A DNA stretch of 64,000 nucleotides from Streptomyces cylindrosporus (GTDB lineage Bacteria > Actinomycetota > Actinomycetes > Streptomycetales > Streptomycetaceae), in NCBI RefSeq assembly GCF_022698165.1, contig NZ_JALDAY010000002.1:248001-312000 (forward strand). Direction: 5' to 3'. A model generated the notes under the pieces. That model did not search any database. It had not been told where the DNA came from and was given only the letters and a program-made list of their open reading frames with translations. Both the position numbers and the translations under genes were made by a program. Numbering within the stretch: the first letter of the stretch is position 1; the number at the start of each line of letters is the position of its first letter. Shown here piece by piece: positions 32,643 to 42,668 of this stretch.

Positions 32643-34739
32643 ATGACCACTCCATCCACCGCCTCCGGCTGGGCGATCGGCACCGACGTCGGGGGCACGT
32701 TCACCGACCTGTGGCTGCGGTCCCCGGAGGGCGAGTCCTGGGTGTGCAAGTCCCCCACCACGTCCGACGTGGTGACGGGCGTGATCGACGCCGTGCACCT
32801 GGCCGCCGGGACCGTCGGTCTGGACACCGGCGAGCTGTGCTCCCGGGTGACCCGGTTCGGGCACGGCACCACCGTCGGCCTGAACGCGCTGCTGACCGGA
32901 CGCTCGGCGAGGACCGGGCTCATCACGACCGCCGGCTTCGGCGACGTCCTGGAGATAGGCAGGCTGCGTCGCGGCACGGCCGGGCTGCAGGGCCTGGACC
33001 TCGGCGACTACCATCTGCGCGGCCAGGTCCCGCCGTTGGTGCCCCGCACCCAGGTCGTCGAGATCACGGAGCGCGTCGACGCGGACGGTGTCGTCCGCAC
33101 CCCGCTGGACGAGGGCAGCGTGCTCGACGCGATCGGCAGGCTGCGGGAGATCGGGGTGGAGGCCGTCGCCGTCTGCCTGCTGTGGGCCACCGAGAACCCG
33201 GCCCACGAACTCGCCGTCGCCCGGCTGGTCGAGGAGAAGCTGCCCGGCGTCTTCCTCTCCCTCTCCCACGAGATCGCCCCCTCGGTCGGCGAGTACGCAC
33301 GCGCATCGACCACTGTGGCGAATGCGGCGCTAGGGCCGGTCCAGGGGCGCTACCTCACCCTCCTTGAGGAGCGGCTGGCCGCCCTCGGCATGACCGCCCC
33401 CATCATGATGACGACGAGCGCCGGCGGCGTGGTCCCGGCCCGGACGGTCACCGAGCGGCCGGTGTCGAACCTGCTCTCCGGTCCGGCGTCCTGCGTCGTG
33501 GCGGGCCAGAAGCTCGGCGCCGAACTCGGCACCCCGCACGTCCTGACCATGGACGTCGGCGGTACCAGCTTCGACGTCGGCGTCATCGCGGGCGGCGTCG
33601 CGCTGATGAGCGACGAGGTCACCTTCGGCGGCGCCGACATGCGCGTGCCGAGCATCGACATCGCCTCGATCGGCGCCGGCGGCGGATCGATCGCGGCGGT
33701 CGAGGGCGGCGCGCTCGGCGTCGGACCGCGCAGCGCCGGTGCCGAACCCGGCCCGGTCTGCTACGGCAAGGGCGGCACCGAGCCGACGACCACCGACGCC
33801 GACCTCGTCCTCGGGGTGCTCGACCCGGAGCAGTTCGGCAGCGGGGGCATCGTCCTGGACCGCGAGGCCGCGCGGCGGGCCATCACGGACAGGGTCGGGG
33901 CGCCCCTCGGGCTGAACGCCGTCGAAGCGGCCCGGGCGATCCGGGTCGTCTTCGACAACGCGATGGCCGACCTGCTGCGCGCCGTCACCATCGAACGCGG
34001 CCACGACCCGCGGGAGTTCACCCTGGTCGCCGGTGGCGGATCCGGGCCGTCGCACGCGTGGGCGCTGTGCCGCGAGGCAGGCCTGGCCGGCTTCGTCGTG
34101 CCGCCGACCGCGACCGCGCAGTCGGCCTTCGGCGCCGGCACCTCCGACCTCAGGACCACGGCCTCCCGCACCTGTTACCGGCGCGTGCTCGCCGAGGTCG
34201 GCCCGAGCGACCAGGACGCGCGGGTCGTCGCCGACGCGCTCGACGACACCCGGGCGCGCGCCCTCGCGGCCCTTCCCGACCCCGGGGTCGGCACGGTCAC
34301 CCACACGGCGTCCATCCGCTACTTCGGCCAGGCCCACCACGTCGACGTCACCGTTGCCGCCGCACCCGACAAGGACGCCGCCGCGGAGCTCCTCCTCTGC
34401 TTCGAGAAGGAGTACGAGCAACTGTGGGGCAAGGAATCCGGCTTCCGGGAAGCCGGGTTCGAGATCCTCTCGGTGCGCTCGGTGGCGGCCCTGCCCGCAG
34501 CCGACGCGGACGGCCACGGCACGGGCGAGCCCTTCACCCGGCTCGGGACGCGCCCGGTCGTGTTCGACGACGCCGACCGGCCCGACGAGACCGCCGTGTA
34601 CACCGTCCGCCGTCCGGCGGCCGGTCAGGAGATCGCCGGTCCCGCGCTCGTCCAGCTCCCCGGCTGTGTCGTGGTGATTCCCCCGCGCGGGGTCGCCACC
34701 ACCGACGCACTCGGCCTCATCCACGTGAAGGTGAACTGA
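32643..34739 (+). CDS. hyuA: hydantoinase/oxoprolinase family protein, A subunit (ketone carboxylase beta-like)
   Basis: A 698-residue ASKHA-fold ATPase subunit. The phosphate-1 loop GTDVGGTFTDLWL is at the N-terminus, GHGTTVGLNALL near 75, the TMDVGGTSFDVGV second phosphate motif near 300, and GAGGGSIAAVEGGALGVGP follows. The family comprises N-methylhydantoinase A, 5-oxoprolinase A and the beta subunit of acetone/acetophenone carboxylases, all of which phosphorylate a carbonyl substrate. The gene before BKACE and CoA-transferase genes and the gamma-like tail on the partner subunit favour ketone carboxylation. Hydrolysis of a lactam remains the alternative. Confidence 0.88.
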   Translation: MTTPSTASGWAIGTDVGGTFTDLWLRSPEGESWVCKSPTTSDVVTGVIDAVHLAAGTVGLDTGELCSRVTRFGHGTTVGLNALLTGRSARTGLITTAGFGDVLEIGRLRRGTAGLQGLDLGDYHLRGQVPPLVPRTQVVEITERVDADGVVRTPLDEGSVLDAIGRLREIGVEAVAVCLLWATENPAHELAVARLVEEKLPGVFLSLSHEIAPSVGEYARASTTVANAALGPVQGRYLTLLEERLAALGMTAPIMMTTSAGGVVPARTVTERPVSNLLSGPASCVVAGQKLGAELGTPHVLTMDVGGTSFDVGVIAGGVALMSDEVTFGGADMRVPSIDIASIGAGGGSIAAVEGGALGVGPRSAGAEPGPVCYGKGGTEPTTTDADLVLGVLDPEQFGSGGIVLDREAARRAITDRVGAPLGLNAVEAARAIRVVFDNAMADLLRAVTIERGHDPREFTLVAGGGSGPSHAWALCREAGLAGFVVPPTATAQSAFGAGTSDLRTTASRTCYRRVLAEVGPSDQDARVVADALDDTRARALAALPDPGVGTVTHTASIRYFGQAHHVDVTVAAAPDKDAAAELLLCFEKEYEQLWGKESGFREAGFEILSVRSVAALPAADADGHGTGEPFTRLGTRPVVFDDADRPDETAVYTVRRPAAGQEIAGPALVQLPGCVVVIPPRGVATTDALGLIHVKVN

Positions 34740-34740
34740 C

Positions 34741-36924
34741 ATGACCGTCGCGATCGACGTCGCCCCCGTCTCCCCGGACGGCGCGAGCACGGACCAGGTG
34801 ATCCGCCAGGTCGTCCGCAGCCGCCTCGTCGCCATCACCGACCAGATGCGGCTCGCGCTGCAGTCCGTCAGCGGCAGCCCGACGGTGACCGAGGCGAGCG
34901 ACTTCTTCACCGGCATCTACCTGCCGGACGGCGCCTTCGTCACCATGGGGCACCAGGTGACCTTCGAGGCGCCCCCCGTGGGGTCGCTCATCCGGCACCT
35001 GCTGAGCAACGGCACCAAGCTCAAGGACGGCGACCGCATCATCGGCAACGACCCGTTCATCGGCGCACTGCACCAGAACGACGTGCAGATGTGCGCGCCG
35101 CTGATCGTGGACGGCGAACTGCTCGGCTGGGCCGGTGTGATGGCCCACGAGACCGACATCGGCGGCATGGACTTCGCCTCGTGGTCGCCCAAGGCCACCG
35201 AGGTGTGGCAAGAGGGTTTGCGCATCCCGGCCGTCAAGCTGGTCGACGGCGGTGAACTGCGCGAGGACGTCCTGGAGATGATCCTCACCGCGTCGCGCCT
35301 TCCGGACCAGGTGGGCCTCGACATCCGGGCCTTCATCGCCACCCTGAACGTCGCGGCCGAGCGGCTCACCGACCTCTCCCACCGGTACGGGAAGTCCACC
35401 GTGCTCTCGGTGATGCACACGATGGTCGACGACGCCGAGGCCCTGGTGCGCGCGCGGCTGCGCGAGCTGCCGGACGGGGTCGTCCACACCCGCGACTTCC
35501 TCGAACACGACGGCAAGCAGAACCTCCTCTTCGTCATCGACTGTGTGCTGACCAAACGCGGTGACAGTCTGCACTTCGACTTCTCCGGTTCCTCGCCGCA
35601 GGCGAACGGATTCGTGAACTCCTCGCGGGCCGGCCTGGCCGGTGGCGTCGCGGGTGCGGTGATCCCCACCCTGGGCTTCGGCATCCCGTGGAACGAGGGC
35701 CTGCTGCGCCCGGTGGAGATCTCGGCGCCGGACGGGCTGGTTTGCACCGCGGTGCCGCCGGCGCCGGTCGGGTCGGCCACCGTCGAGGCCGTCTGGACGG
35801 TCAGCAACGTCGTCTCCGCGGCGCTGAACCGGCTGCTGCTCGCCTCGCCGAAGTACGCGCACCGCGCCCAGGCCGTCAGCAGCGGCACGATGGCGACGTT
35901 CAACCTCTCCGGCCGCGACCGGCACGGCAAGGTGTTCGGCCTGCATCTGATGGACCCGCTGGCCGGCGGCTTCGGCGCCTTCGCCGACCACGACGGCCAG
36001 AATGCCGCCGGACCGATCAACGCGCCCTGCCCGTCGATCGCCGACGTGGAGGTCAACGAGCAGAAGACCCCGCTCTTCTACCACTACCGGCGTCTCGCCC
36101 CCGGCACCGGCGGTGCCGGTCGCCGCCGTGGCGGTCTCGGTGCCGAGGTCGGCATCACCGTCTCCGTGCCTCAGGCCGAGGCGCTCGTGATGACGCACGG
36201 CGCCGAGGTGCCGAACTCCGTCGGACTCGGCGGCGGCCTGCCCGGCGCCATGGTCAGCCAGCGCTTCCGGGCCGCCGGGGAACAGCCCCGGGACCTCGGG
36301 CCGAAGCCTGGCTCCTTCCCGATCACCCCGGCCGACCTGTTCGAGGTGACCTGGCAGGGCGGCGGCGGCATCGGCGACCCGCTCGACCGCGACCCCGCCG
36401 ACGTCCTGGACGACATCCGCTACGGCCTGGTCACCGAGGTGGAAGCCCGGGAGAGCTACGGGGTGGTCCTCGCCGGGGACGGCGGGTCGGTCGACGCGAC
36501 CGCCACCGCCGCCGCCCGCCGGGAGCGGCGCGCCGCCCGGCTGGGCGTCGAACCGGTCGCCGTCATGGACCCGGTGGCGGTCACCGACGCGGTTCCCAGC
36601 GACGCGGTACGGCTGGGCGACCGGCTGCTTCTGGTCAAGGACGCGGCCACCGGGCGATTCCAGGTGCGTACGCCCGAGGGCGTCGTGCTCTCCTCCGGCT
36701 CCACCAAGTGGCGTGAGGGCGCCCACCGATTCGCCCTGACCCTGCCACCATCCGTCGGCACGGCCCTCCACTCCGACCTGGCGGTCACCGGCTGGGCCTG
36801 CCCGAGCACCGGAGCCCTGCTCGCGGTCGACGTGCATCTGAGCGGCCACGAGCCGTTCCACGATCTCGAACTCGACCTCGCCTCTTTCGAACGCACCGGC
36901 ACCACCGCGGGAGACCACCGATGA
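34741..36924 (+). CDS. hyuB: hydantoinase B/oxoprolinase subunit with C-terminal acetone-carboxylase-gamma-like domain
   Basis: A 727-residue protein. Residues 1-560 are a standard HyuB domain: [20 protein letters not shown] early, [20 protein letters not shown] near 115, and [19 protein letters not shown] near 540. Residues about 620-727 are extra. [19 protein letters not shown], the TKWREGA turn and [15 protein letters not shown] followed by FHDLEL follow the order of the small gamma subunit of acetone carboxylase (CG..F..NWKE, CP.CG.LLDVE, hDf), but most zinc Cys are missing (one left, C687). This looks like an alpha-gamma fusion. It starts 1 nt after hyuA and overlaps BKACE by 4 nt. Confidence 0.85.
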   Translation: MTVAIDVAPVSPDGASTDQVIRQVVRSRLVAITDQMRLALQSVSGSPTVTEASDFFTGIYLPDGAFVTMGHQVTFEAPPVGSLIRHLLSNGTKLKDGDRIIGNDPFIGALHQNDVQMCAPLIVDGELLGWAGVMAHETDIGGMDFASWSPKATEVWQEGLRIPAVKLVDGGELREDVLEMILTASRLPDQVGLDIRAFIATLNVAAERLTDLSHRYGKSTVLSVMHTMVDDAEALVRARLRELPDGVVHTRDFLEHDGKQNLLFVIDCVLTKRGDSLHFDFSGSSPQANGFVNSSRAGLAGGVAGAVIPTLGFGIPWNEGLLRPVEISAPDGLVCTAVPPAPVGSATVEAVWTVSNVVSAALNRLLLASPKYAHRAQAVSSGTMATFNLSGRDRHGKVFGLHLMDPLAGGFGAFADHDGQNAAGPINAPCPSIADVEVNEQKTPLFYHYRRLAPGTGGAGRRRGGLGAEVGITVSVPQAEALVMTHGAEVPNSVGLGGGLPGAMVSQRFRAAGEQPRDLGPKPGSFPITPADLFEVTWQGGGGIGDPLDRDPADVLDDIRYGLVTEVEARESYGVVLAGDGGSVDATATAAARRERRAARLGVEPVAVMDPVAVTDAVPSDAVRLGDRLLLVKDAATGRFQVRTPEGVVLSSGSTKWREGAHRFALTLPPSVGTALHSDLAVTGWACPSTGALLAVDVHLSGHEPFHDLELDLASFERTGTTAGDHR

Positions 36925-37823
36925 GCCGCAAGATCATCCTGACCATCGCCCCGACCGGCGGCATGGCCACCAAGGAGCAGAGTCCGTACCTGCCCGTCAC
37001 TCCGCAGGAGATCGCCGACGACGTGGCCCGCTGCTGGGAGATCGGTGCCAGTGTCGTTGCCGTCCACGCCCGCCGCGCGGACGGGCTCGCCACCTGCGAT
37101 CCCGACGTGTACTCCGAGATCAACTCGCTGATCCGGGCCCGGACGGACATCGTCATCAACAACTCCACCGGCGGCGGCATCCACGGCGACATGCCGGTCC
37201 AACTCAATGACGAGCTGTGGGAACTCGACTGGCACCAGCGGATCAAGGGCATCGAGGGCGTGGGCTGCGAGATGGCCACCCTCGACTCGCACACGATTAC
37301 AGCCAGCACCCCCGACCGGGAGTACCTCGTCACCACCACGCCGAAGCGCTCCCGCTGGCTGCTGGAGGAGATGACCAAGCGCGGCATCAAGCCGGAGTGG
37401 GAGGTCTTCAACCTCGGCCACATCCTGTCCGACTTCACCACCCTGACCGCCGAGGGCCTGGATTCCCGGCCGTACTACTGCAACATCGTGCTCGGCGGCC
37501 AGCGCGGATTCCAGGGCGGTCTGCCGTACACCCCGAAAATCCTCCAACTGCTCGTCGAGCACCTTCCCGAAGGAACGGTGTGGGGGGTCTCGGGCATCGG
37601 GCCGACCCAGCTCCCGGCGACGACCCACGGCCTGCTCCTCGGCGGCCACATGCGGGTCGGCCTGGAGGACAACCTCTACTACTCGCGCGGCCGGCTTGCG
37701 ACCAACCTCGAACTCGCCGAGCGCGCCGTGCGCGTCATCCGTGAACTCGGCTACGAGATCGCCAGTCCGAGCGAGGCACGCGAGATGCTGGGGCTCAAGC
37801 AGCTCGACGAGGTGGCGGCATGA
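36921..37823 (+). CDS. beta-keto acid cleavage enzyme (BKACE/Kce, DUF849)
   Basis: A 300-residue TIM-barrel enzyme of the BKACE family, which swaps a beta-keto acid with acetyl-CoA to give acetoacetate and a new acyl-CoA. Family features are [20 protein letters not shown] at the N-terminus, the NNSTGGG loop near 80, WEVFNLGHI near 160, and the metal Glu in MRVGLEDN near 245. One oddity: the usual zinc pair H-x-H reads A47-V-H49 here, so one ligand is lost or replaced. ATGA overlap with hyuB. Taken with thioesterase and CoA-transferase genes after it, it would process the product of HyuA/HyuB. Confidence 0.9.
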   Translation: MSRKIILTIAPTGGMATKEQSPYLPVTPQEIADDVARCWEIGASVVAVHARRADGLATCDPDVYSEINSLIRARTDIVINNSTGGGIHGDMPVQLNDELWELDWHQRIKGIEGVGCEMATLDSHTITASTPDREYLVTTTPKRSRWLLEEMTKRGIKPEWEVFNLGHILSDFTTLTAEGLDSRPYYCNIVLGGQRGFQGGLPYTPKILQLLVEHLPEGTVWGVSGIGPTQLPATTHGLLLGGHMRVGLEDNLYYSRGRLATNLELAERAVRVIRELGYEIASPSEAREMLGLKQLDEVAA

Positions 37824-38212
37824 GCGTCCACAGCGCGTCCGGCGTCGTCGCCTGGTCCGACACCGATGCCTCCGGCCGGTTCCATTACTCCGCCGCGTAC
37901 CGGTGGGCGGAGAACACCGAGCACGCCTTCTACCGTTCGGTGATGCCGGACATCGACATCGGCAGGTTCCCGCGTCGTGCGACGGCGGCCGCGTACGAAC
38001 AGCCGCTCAGAGCCGGTGACTCGTACACCGTCCGCCTCGATGTCGAGCACGTAGGGAACTCCTCGATCGCCTATACCTGGACTGTCGTGGGCCCGTTGGG
38101 CGTCTGCGTGCACGGTGAGCACACCGTCGTCCACGTCGACGCCGAGGGCCGCCCGGCACCGCTGCCCCCGGCGCTGAGGGAACGGCTCGCCGCGAACGCG
38201 GGGAGGGCGTGA
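37820..38212 (+). CDS. acyl-CoA thioesterase (4HBT hotdog)
   Basis: A 130-residue hotdog-fold protein of the 4-hydroxybenzoyl-CoA thioesterase group. The active-site Asp is D16 in the [10 protein letters not shown] motif, followed by the [13 protein letters not shown] helix. The central strand [20 protein letters not shown] and [12 protein letters not shown] complete the fold. It overlaps both neighbours (ATGA with BKACE, 1-4 nt with the CoA transferase). In this setting it would hydrolyse the acyl-CoA released by BKACE to the free acid. Confidence 0.88.
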   Translation: MSVHSASGVVAWSDTDASGRFHYSAAYRWAENTEHAFYRSVMPDIDIGRFPRRATAAAYEQPLRAGDSYTVRLDVEHVGNSSIAYTWTVVGPLGVCVHGEHTVVHVDAEGRPAPLPPALRERLAANAGRA

Positions 38213-38970
38213 TGGACAAGGTCGTGGCCTCGGCCGCCGAGGCGGTCGCCGACATCCCCTCGGGCAGCACCCTCGCCGTGGGCGGCTTCGGGCTGTGCGG
38301 CATCCCGGCGGTGCTGATCCAGGCCCTGCTGGATTCCGGTGTCGACGAGCTGGAGACGGTGTCGAACAACGCCGGCGTCGACGACTGGGGGCTGGGCATC
38401 CTGCTCAGCGCGGGGCGACTGCGCAGGGTGGTGGCCTCCTACGTCGGGGAGAACAAGGAGTTCGCCCGGCAGTACCTCGCCGGTGAGCTGGAGGTCGAGC
38501 TGACTCCACAGGGAACGCTCGCGGAGCGGATGCGTGCCGGCGGCTCCGGCATCGCGGCGTTCTACACCCGCACCGGTGTCGGCACCCAGGTCGCCGAGGG
38601 CGGCATCCCGTGGAAGTACGGCGCCGACGGCACCGTCCAGGTGATCTCCCCGGCCAAGTGGGTGGAGCCCTTCGACGGCGTCGACCACGTCCTGGAGTAC
38701 GCCATCGTGGCCGACTTCGGGCTGGTGCGGGCCTGGAAGGGCGACCGCCACGGCAACCTCGTCTTCAAGGACGCGGCCCGCAACTTCAACCCGCTGGCGG
38801 CGATGTGCGGCCGGGTCACGATCGCCGAGGTCGAGCACCTGGTCGAACCCGGCGACATCGACCCCAACGAGGTCCACGTCCCCGGCGTCTACGTCCACCG
38901 GGTCGTCGCCCTCACCACGGAGCAGGCTGCGGAGAAGCGGATCGAGAAGAGGACGGTACGCGCCGAATGA
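38212..38970 (+). CDS. scoA: 3-oxoacid CoA-transferase, A subunit
   Basis: A 252-residue family-I CoA-transferase alpha subunit. The signature [18 protein letters not shown] is near residue 20, the [14 protein letters not shown] segment near 55, [11 protein letters not shown] in the middle and [20 protein letters not shown] near 185. These are typical of succinyl-CoA:acetoacetate transferase. It forms a heterodimer with the B subunit, whose ATG overlaps this stop. Transfer of CoA from succinyl-CoA to acetoacetate would let the cell use the acetoacetate made by BKACE. A GTG at 38209 is an alternative start. Confidence 0.92.
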   Translation: MDKVVASAAEAVADIPSGSTLAVGGFGLCGIPAVLIQALLDSGVDELETVSNNAGVDDWGLGILLSAGRLRRVVASYVGENKEFARQYLAGELEVELTPQGTLAERMRAGGSGIAAFYTRTGVGTQVAEGGIPWKYGADGTVQVISPAKWVEPFDGVDHVLEYAIVADFGLVRAWKGDRHGNLVFKDAARNFNPLAAMCGRVTIAEVEHLVEPGDIDPNEVHVPGVYVHRVVALTTEQAAEKRIEKRTVRAE

Positions 38971-39614
38971 GTTGGACACGGGAGCAGATGGCCGCACGCG
39001 CGGCCCTGGAACTCAAGGACGGCGACTACGTCAACCTCGGCATCGGGCTTCCCACGCTCATCCCCAACCACGTTCCCGATGGTGTGGAGTTGGTGTTGCA
39101 GTCGGAGAACGGCATCCTCGGCACCGGCCGTTACCCGACCGAGGACGAGGTCGACCCGGACCTCGTCAACGCCGGCAAGGAGACGGTGACAGTACGCCGT
39201 GGCGCGAGCTTCTTCGATTCCGCGACGTCCTTCGGGATGATCCGCGGCGGCAAGATCGATGTTGCCGTCCTCGGCGCGATGCAGGTCTCCGCCACCGGCG
39301 ACATCGCCAACTGGATGATCCCCGGGAAGATGGTCAAGGGCATGGGTGGGGCGATGGATCTGGTGCACGGCGCGAGGAAGATCGTCGTCCTGATGGAGCA
39401 CGTGGCCCGGGACGGCAGCTTCAAGATCGTGGAGGAGTGTTCTCTGCCGTACACCGGCAGGGGCGTCGTCCATCGGATCATCACCGACCTGTGCGTACTG
39501 GACGTCACAACTGACGGCCTGTGCCTGGTCGAACTCGCCCCGAACGTCACCCTTGAAGAGATCCGAGCCAAGACCGAACCCGCGGTGCGCTCGCTGTCGG
39601 CGCCGAAAGCCTGA
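38967..39614 (+). CDS. scoB: 3-oxoacid CoA-transferase, B subunit
   Basis: A 215-residue CoA-transferase beta subunit. The catalytic glutamate is E47 in LQSENGILG, which forms the CoA thioester intermediate. Other family segments are [19 protein letters not shown] before it and [20 protein letters not shown] after it. ATGA overlap with the A subunit. Last gene of the plus-strand operon; a strong hairpin follows at 39649. Confidence 0.92.
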   Translation: MSWTREQMAARAALELKDGDYVNLGIGLPTLIPNHVPDGVELVLQSENGILGTGRYPTEDEVDPDLVNAGKETVTVRRGASFFDSATSFGMIRGGKIDVAVLGAMQVSATGDIANWMIPGKMVKGMGGAMDLVHGARKIVVLMEHVARDGSFKIVEECSLPYTGRGVVHRIITDLCVLDVTTDGLCLVELAPNVTLEEIRAKTEPAVRSLSAPKA

Positions 39615-39648
39615 ACTTCGTTCGGGCCACCTGCCAGTGCCTGCCCGA

Positions 39649-39697
39649 GGGGCCTTCGGCTTCGGGGCCCGATTGAGGCCCCGAAGCCGAAGGCCCC
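39649..39697. terminator. strong bidirectional terminator (21-bp perfect stem)
   Basis: Perfect 21-bp arms (39649-39669 and 39677-39697) with a 7-nt loop CGATTGA lie between the convergent scoB and carboxyltransferase genes. GC-rich with no U tract, as is common in streptomycetes. The rest of the 39615-39802 gap shows nothing else. Confidence 0.88.
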
Positions 39698-39802
39698 TGG
39701 CTGCAAGATGATCGATCCCAGCGGTCAGTGGCCAACGGTCCCGACACAGGAACCGGGGTCGCCCCGGGCCATGGCGAGCGCTGTGTCCATCAACCGCTCC
39801 TC

Positions 39803-41218
39803 TCAACTCGCCTCGTACAGAGCGGAGTCCGATGAATTCTCCACGTCAGACGTGGCACCTTCTCCGGCCGCACCCCTGATGCCTCGGGCGACGCCCAGGC
39901 GCACGACATCCTGAGGCCGGAGGCGGAAGGCGTCCGCGATGTCGGGGGCGTCGCCCGCCGGGCGTTTCAAGATCGCCGCAGCCGACTCCGGTGCGATCAC
40001 GGAGAAGTAGCTGTCCGGAGTGACCCAGGTGTCGCCGACTGCGGCGAGCGCCAGAGCGCCGCCTGAGCCGCCCTCGCCGATGACCAGTGTGGTGACGGGT
40101 GTGGCAGCGGTGGCCAGTGCCTCGAAAAGTCCGGCGATGGCTCCCCCGACGCCCTCGCGTTCGGCTTGCGGATCGTTCGCGGCACCCGGGGTGTCCACCA
40201 GAGTGAGAACGGGCAGGGACAGCCGCCCGGCCAGCTGGACGAGCCGTGTCGCGGTCCGGTATCCGGCCGGTCGCGTGTCGGTTCCCTGCTGGGCGACGAA
40301 GGCGATCGCACGACCGCCGTGTTCGCCCACTCCGCACAGCACGCCCTCGTCTCGGCCGCCGCCCGCTCTGTCTCCGCTGATCAGCACCCTGCGGGTGAAG
40401 TACGCGTCGAGGTACTCCGCGGCACGTGGACGGCTGGGATGCCGGGCGCGCAGTACGGCTTCCCAGCCCGTCGTCGGCAAGTCCGTGCGGCCCAGTGCGT
40501 ACGGCGCCGGCGCCGGTTTCGTGGACCCGCGGGTCAGTAGTCCGAGCCAGAGCCCGAGCCTGTCCCGGAGTTCCGCGGGGGTGACAAGAGCGTCGACCGC
40601 ACCGCTCGACCACTGGGCTTCGGCCGTGTAGTGCCCGTCGGATGCACCGGCCGGCCGGACTCGCGCGCCCGCGAACCCGACCTGGGCCCCCGGCAGCGCC
40701 AGGGTGACGTCGGCGCCCGCTCCCACGGTCGCCCAGCCGCCGCCTGTACAGGGATCCCGCAGAACCGCGATCTGCGGCAGTCCTTCGGCGCGGGTACGGG
40801 CCGACTGCTGAGCCACTCTCTGGAGTTGGGAGAGGGCACGCATGCCTTCTTGCATCCTGCTGCCGCCCGTAGCGATCAGACTGACGACCGGGAGGCGGTG
40901 GTGCCGAGCGAAGACGTGGGCGGACTCGACGAGATCCCCGGCGCGTTGGCCAAGTGATCCGCCAAGGAAGCCGAACTCGAATGACATCAGGACCACGCGC
41001 GTGTCTCCGACCAGCGCGGTGCCGCACACGACGGCCTCCTGCTCACCGGTGCGGCAAGCGGCCTGTGACCGCATGGCATCGTATCCGTGCCATGTCAGCG
41101 GCCCGTCGACGTCAGCCCCCGCCTTCTCAGGAGGCGGCGGAAGCACGCGGAAACTGCCCGGGGTGGTTGCGAGGGATATCGCCTCGCGCGCCGACATTCG
41201 CGGCCGGGTGTCACCCAT
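39803..41218 (-). CDS. acyl-CoA carboxyltransferase, fused beta-alpha type
   Basis: A 471-residue carboxyltransferase with two crotonase-like halves: residues about 60-245 (beta/AccD-like, with FGFLGGSLGQRAGD and TGGSRMQEG) and about 265-450 (alpha/AccA-like, with LVDTPGAANDPQAE and GEGGSGGALALAA). No biotin domain, biotin carboxylase or zinc finger is present or adjacent. The ATG at 41218 overlaps the matB stop by 8 nt; the frame continues upstream only as shadow. Next to MatB it may decarboxylate malonyl-CoA or move its carboxyl group. It could also work with a biotin protein encoded elsewhere. Confidence 0.8.
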   Translation of the reverse strand: MGDTRPRMSAREAISLATTPGSFRVLPPPPEKAGADVDGPLTWHGYDAMRSQAACRTGEQEAVVCGTALVGDTRVVLMSFEFGFLGGSLGQRAGDLVESAHVFARHHRLPVVSLIATGGSRMQEGMRALSQLQRVAQQSARTRAEGLPQIAVLRDPCTGGGWATVGAGADVTLALPGAQVGFAGARVRPAGASDGHYTAEAQWSSGAVDALVTPAELRDRLGLWLGLLTRGSTKPAPAPYALGRTDLPTTGWEAVLRARHPSRPRAAEYLDAYFTRRVLISGDRAGGGRDEGVLCGVGEHGGRAIAFVAQQGTDTRPAGYRTATRLVQLAGRLSLPVLTLVDTPGAANDPQAEREGVGGAIAGLFEALATAATPVTTLVIGEGGSGGALALAAVGDTWVTPDSYFSVIAPESAAAILKRPAGDAPDIADAFRLRPQDVVRLGVARGIRGAAGEGATSDVENSSDSALYEAS

Positions 41219-42659
41219 GCAGGTCCCGCTTCCTAATCTTGCCCATGTCGTTGCGCGGCATCGCGGGGATGAAGTGCACGACCCGGGGACGCTTGTGCGG
41301 GGCGAGTCGTCGTGCGACATGGTCGGCCAACTCGGCCGCGGAAGGCGGTGCCTGAGGGTCCGCGGGAACAATCCAGGCGACGATGCGCTCTCCGAGATCG
41401 TCGTCCGGCTCACCGGTGACCGCGGCTTCCGCGACAGCGGGGTGCTCCAGCAGCGCGTTCTCGATCTCGCCGGCACCGATCTTGTAGCCCCCGCTCTTGA
41501 TGAGGTCGGTCGCCCGCCGGCCGACGATACGGATCGATCCGTCGGTGCCGCGGACCGCCATGTCGCCGGTACGGAACCAGCCGTCCCCGGTGAAGGCGGC
41601 CGCAGTGGCATCGGGCCGGTTCAGGTACTCGGAGAAGAGGTTGGGACCGCGCACCTGGATCTCCCCGACGGAGTCCGGTACCTCACCGGTGATCTCCGTG
41701 TCGGCGTCGTCGACCAGGCGCAGTTCGACACCAGGAAGGGGGTGGCCCACGGTGCCGGCGACGGGCGGGGCGTCGAGGCACACGCTGGTGTTCATCAAGG
41801 TCTCGGTCATTCCGTATCGCTCTACGACACGACGGCCGGTGGCAGTGGTGATGCGCTGGTGGTCGTGGACCGGCAGCGCCGCGGACCCCGACACTAGGAG
41901 GCGGGCCGTGGACAAGGCCTTGACCAGGGCGGGATCTCCTGGGAGTTCCTCCGCAATGCGGTGGTACATGGTCGGCACGCCGAAGAGCATCGTGGCGCCG
42001 GAGGACAGCTCCCTGGTGACGCCGTCGGTGCTGAAACGTCCCAGGTGCCGGACGGTGCCGCCGCGGCGCAGCGGACCCAGCGCCCCCAGGATGAGGCCGT
42101 GCACATGGAAGAGCGGCAGTCCGTGGACCAGGACGTCGTCGGCGGTCCACTCCCACACGTCGGCCAGCCCGTCAAGGGTGGCCGCGATGGCCCGGCGCGG
42201 CAGCACAGCGCCCTTGGGCGGCCCGGTGGTGCCCGAGGTGTAGACGATCAGGGCGGCCGCGGCGCCGTCATCCGGTTCGAGTGCGTCGGAAGCAAACGTG
42301 TTCGCCGGATTCCTGTCGACGTCGATGCGGTCGATCTCCGCCAAGGCCGTGGGGAGTTGAACCGAGGGTGCGGCCAGAATGTGGGCAGGGGCGCTGTCGG
42401 TCAGGATGTGACCGAGTTCCGTTTCGCCCGACTTGGGGTTGAGCGGGACGGCCGGCACTCCGGCCAACAGCGCGGCCACGACGGCGATCACGGTCTCCGG
42501 CGACGAGGTGGCCCAGACGGCGACTCGCTGCGCGGCGCCGATCCTCCGAGCCAGGCCATTCGCCGCGGCGGCCAGTGCGCCGTACGTCATGCGGTGATCG
42601 CCGAACTGCAGGGCGGTACGTTCCGGTGTCCGGGTCAGAGCCGGAAAGAGGGGGGCCAT
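41211..42659 (-). CDS. matB: malonyl-CoA synthetase-like acyl-CoA ligase (MatB type)
   Basis: A 482-residue adenylate-forming ligase. The AMP/ATP loop YTSGTTGPPKGAV is near 150, the RYGMTETLMN motif near 280, the hinge GWFRTGDMAV near 365 and GRRATDLIKSGGYKIGAGEIE with the catalytic C-terminal Lys in MGKIRKRDL. Phrases such as LAGVPAVPLNPKSGETELGH are those of Streptomyces MatB, which makes malonyl- or methylmalonyl-CoA from the free acid. Its presence in a ring-cleavage operon suggests that malonate, or a similar dicarboxylate, is an end product. It follows maleylacetate reductase by 9 nt. Confidence 0.87.
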   Translation of the reverse strand: MAPLFPALTRTPERTALQFGDHRMTYGALAAAANGLARRIGAAQRVAVWATSSPETVIAVVAALLAGVPAVPLNPKSGETELGHILTDSAPAHILAAPSVQLPTALAEIDRIDVDRNPANTFASDALEPDDGAAAALIVYTSGTTGPPKGAVLPRRAIAATLDGLADVWEWTADDVLVHGLPLFHVHGLILGALGPLRRGGTVRHLGRFSTDGVTRELSSGATMLFGVPTMYHRIAEELPGDPALVKALSTARLLVSGSAALPVHDHQRITTATGRRVVERYGMTETLMNTSVCLDAPPVAGTVGHPLPGVELRLVDDADTEITGEVPDSVGEIQVRGPNLFSEYLNRPDATAAAFTGDGWFRTGDMAVRGTDGSIRIVGRRATDLIKSGGYKIGAGEIENALLEHPAVAEAAVTGEPDDDLGERIVAWIVPADPQAPPSAAELADHVARRLAPHKRPRVVHFIPAMPRNDMGKIRKRDLHG

Positions 42660-42668
42660 GAGGTTCCT

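Noticed and set aside
34717..36918. A long open frame on the minus strand opposite hyuB (and similar long antisense frames, for example 810-2192 plus)
   Set aside because: In DNA this GC-rich the strand opposite a gene is often open. The translations are Gly/Arg/Val/Asp-rich without domain motifs or ribosome sites, and the sense genes are clear.
32643..36924. HyuA/HyuB as 5-oxoprolinase or hydantoinase of nucleobase metabolism
   Set aside because: No pyrimidine or amino-acid genes are nearby, and the gamma-like tail with BKACE and CoA-transferase genes downstream fits ketone carboxylation better. It is not excluded.
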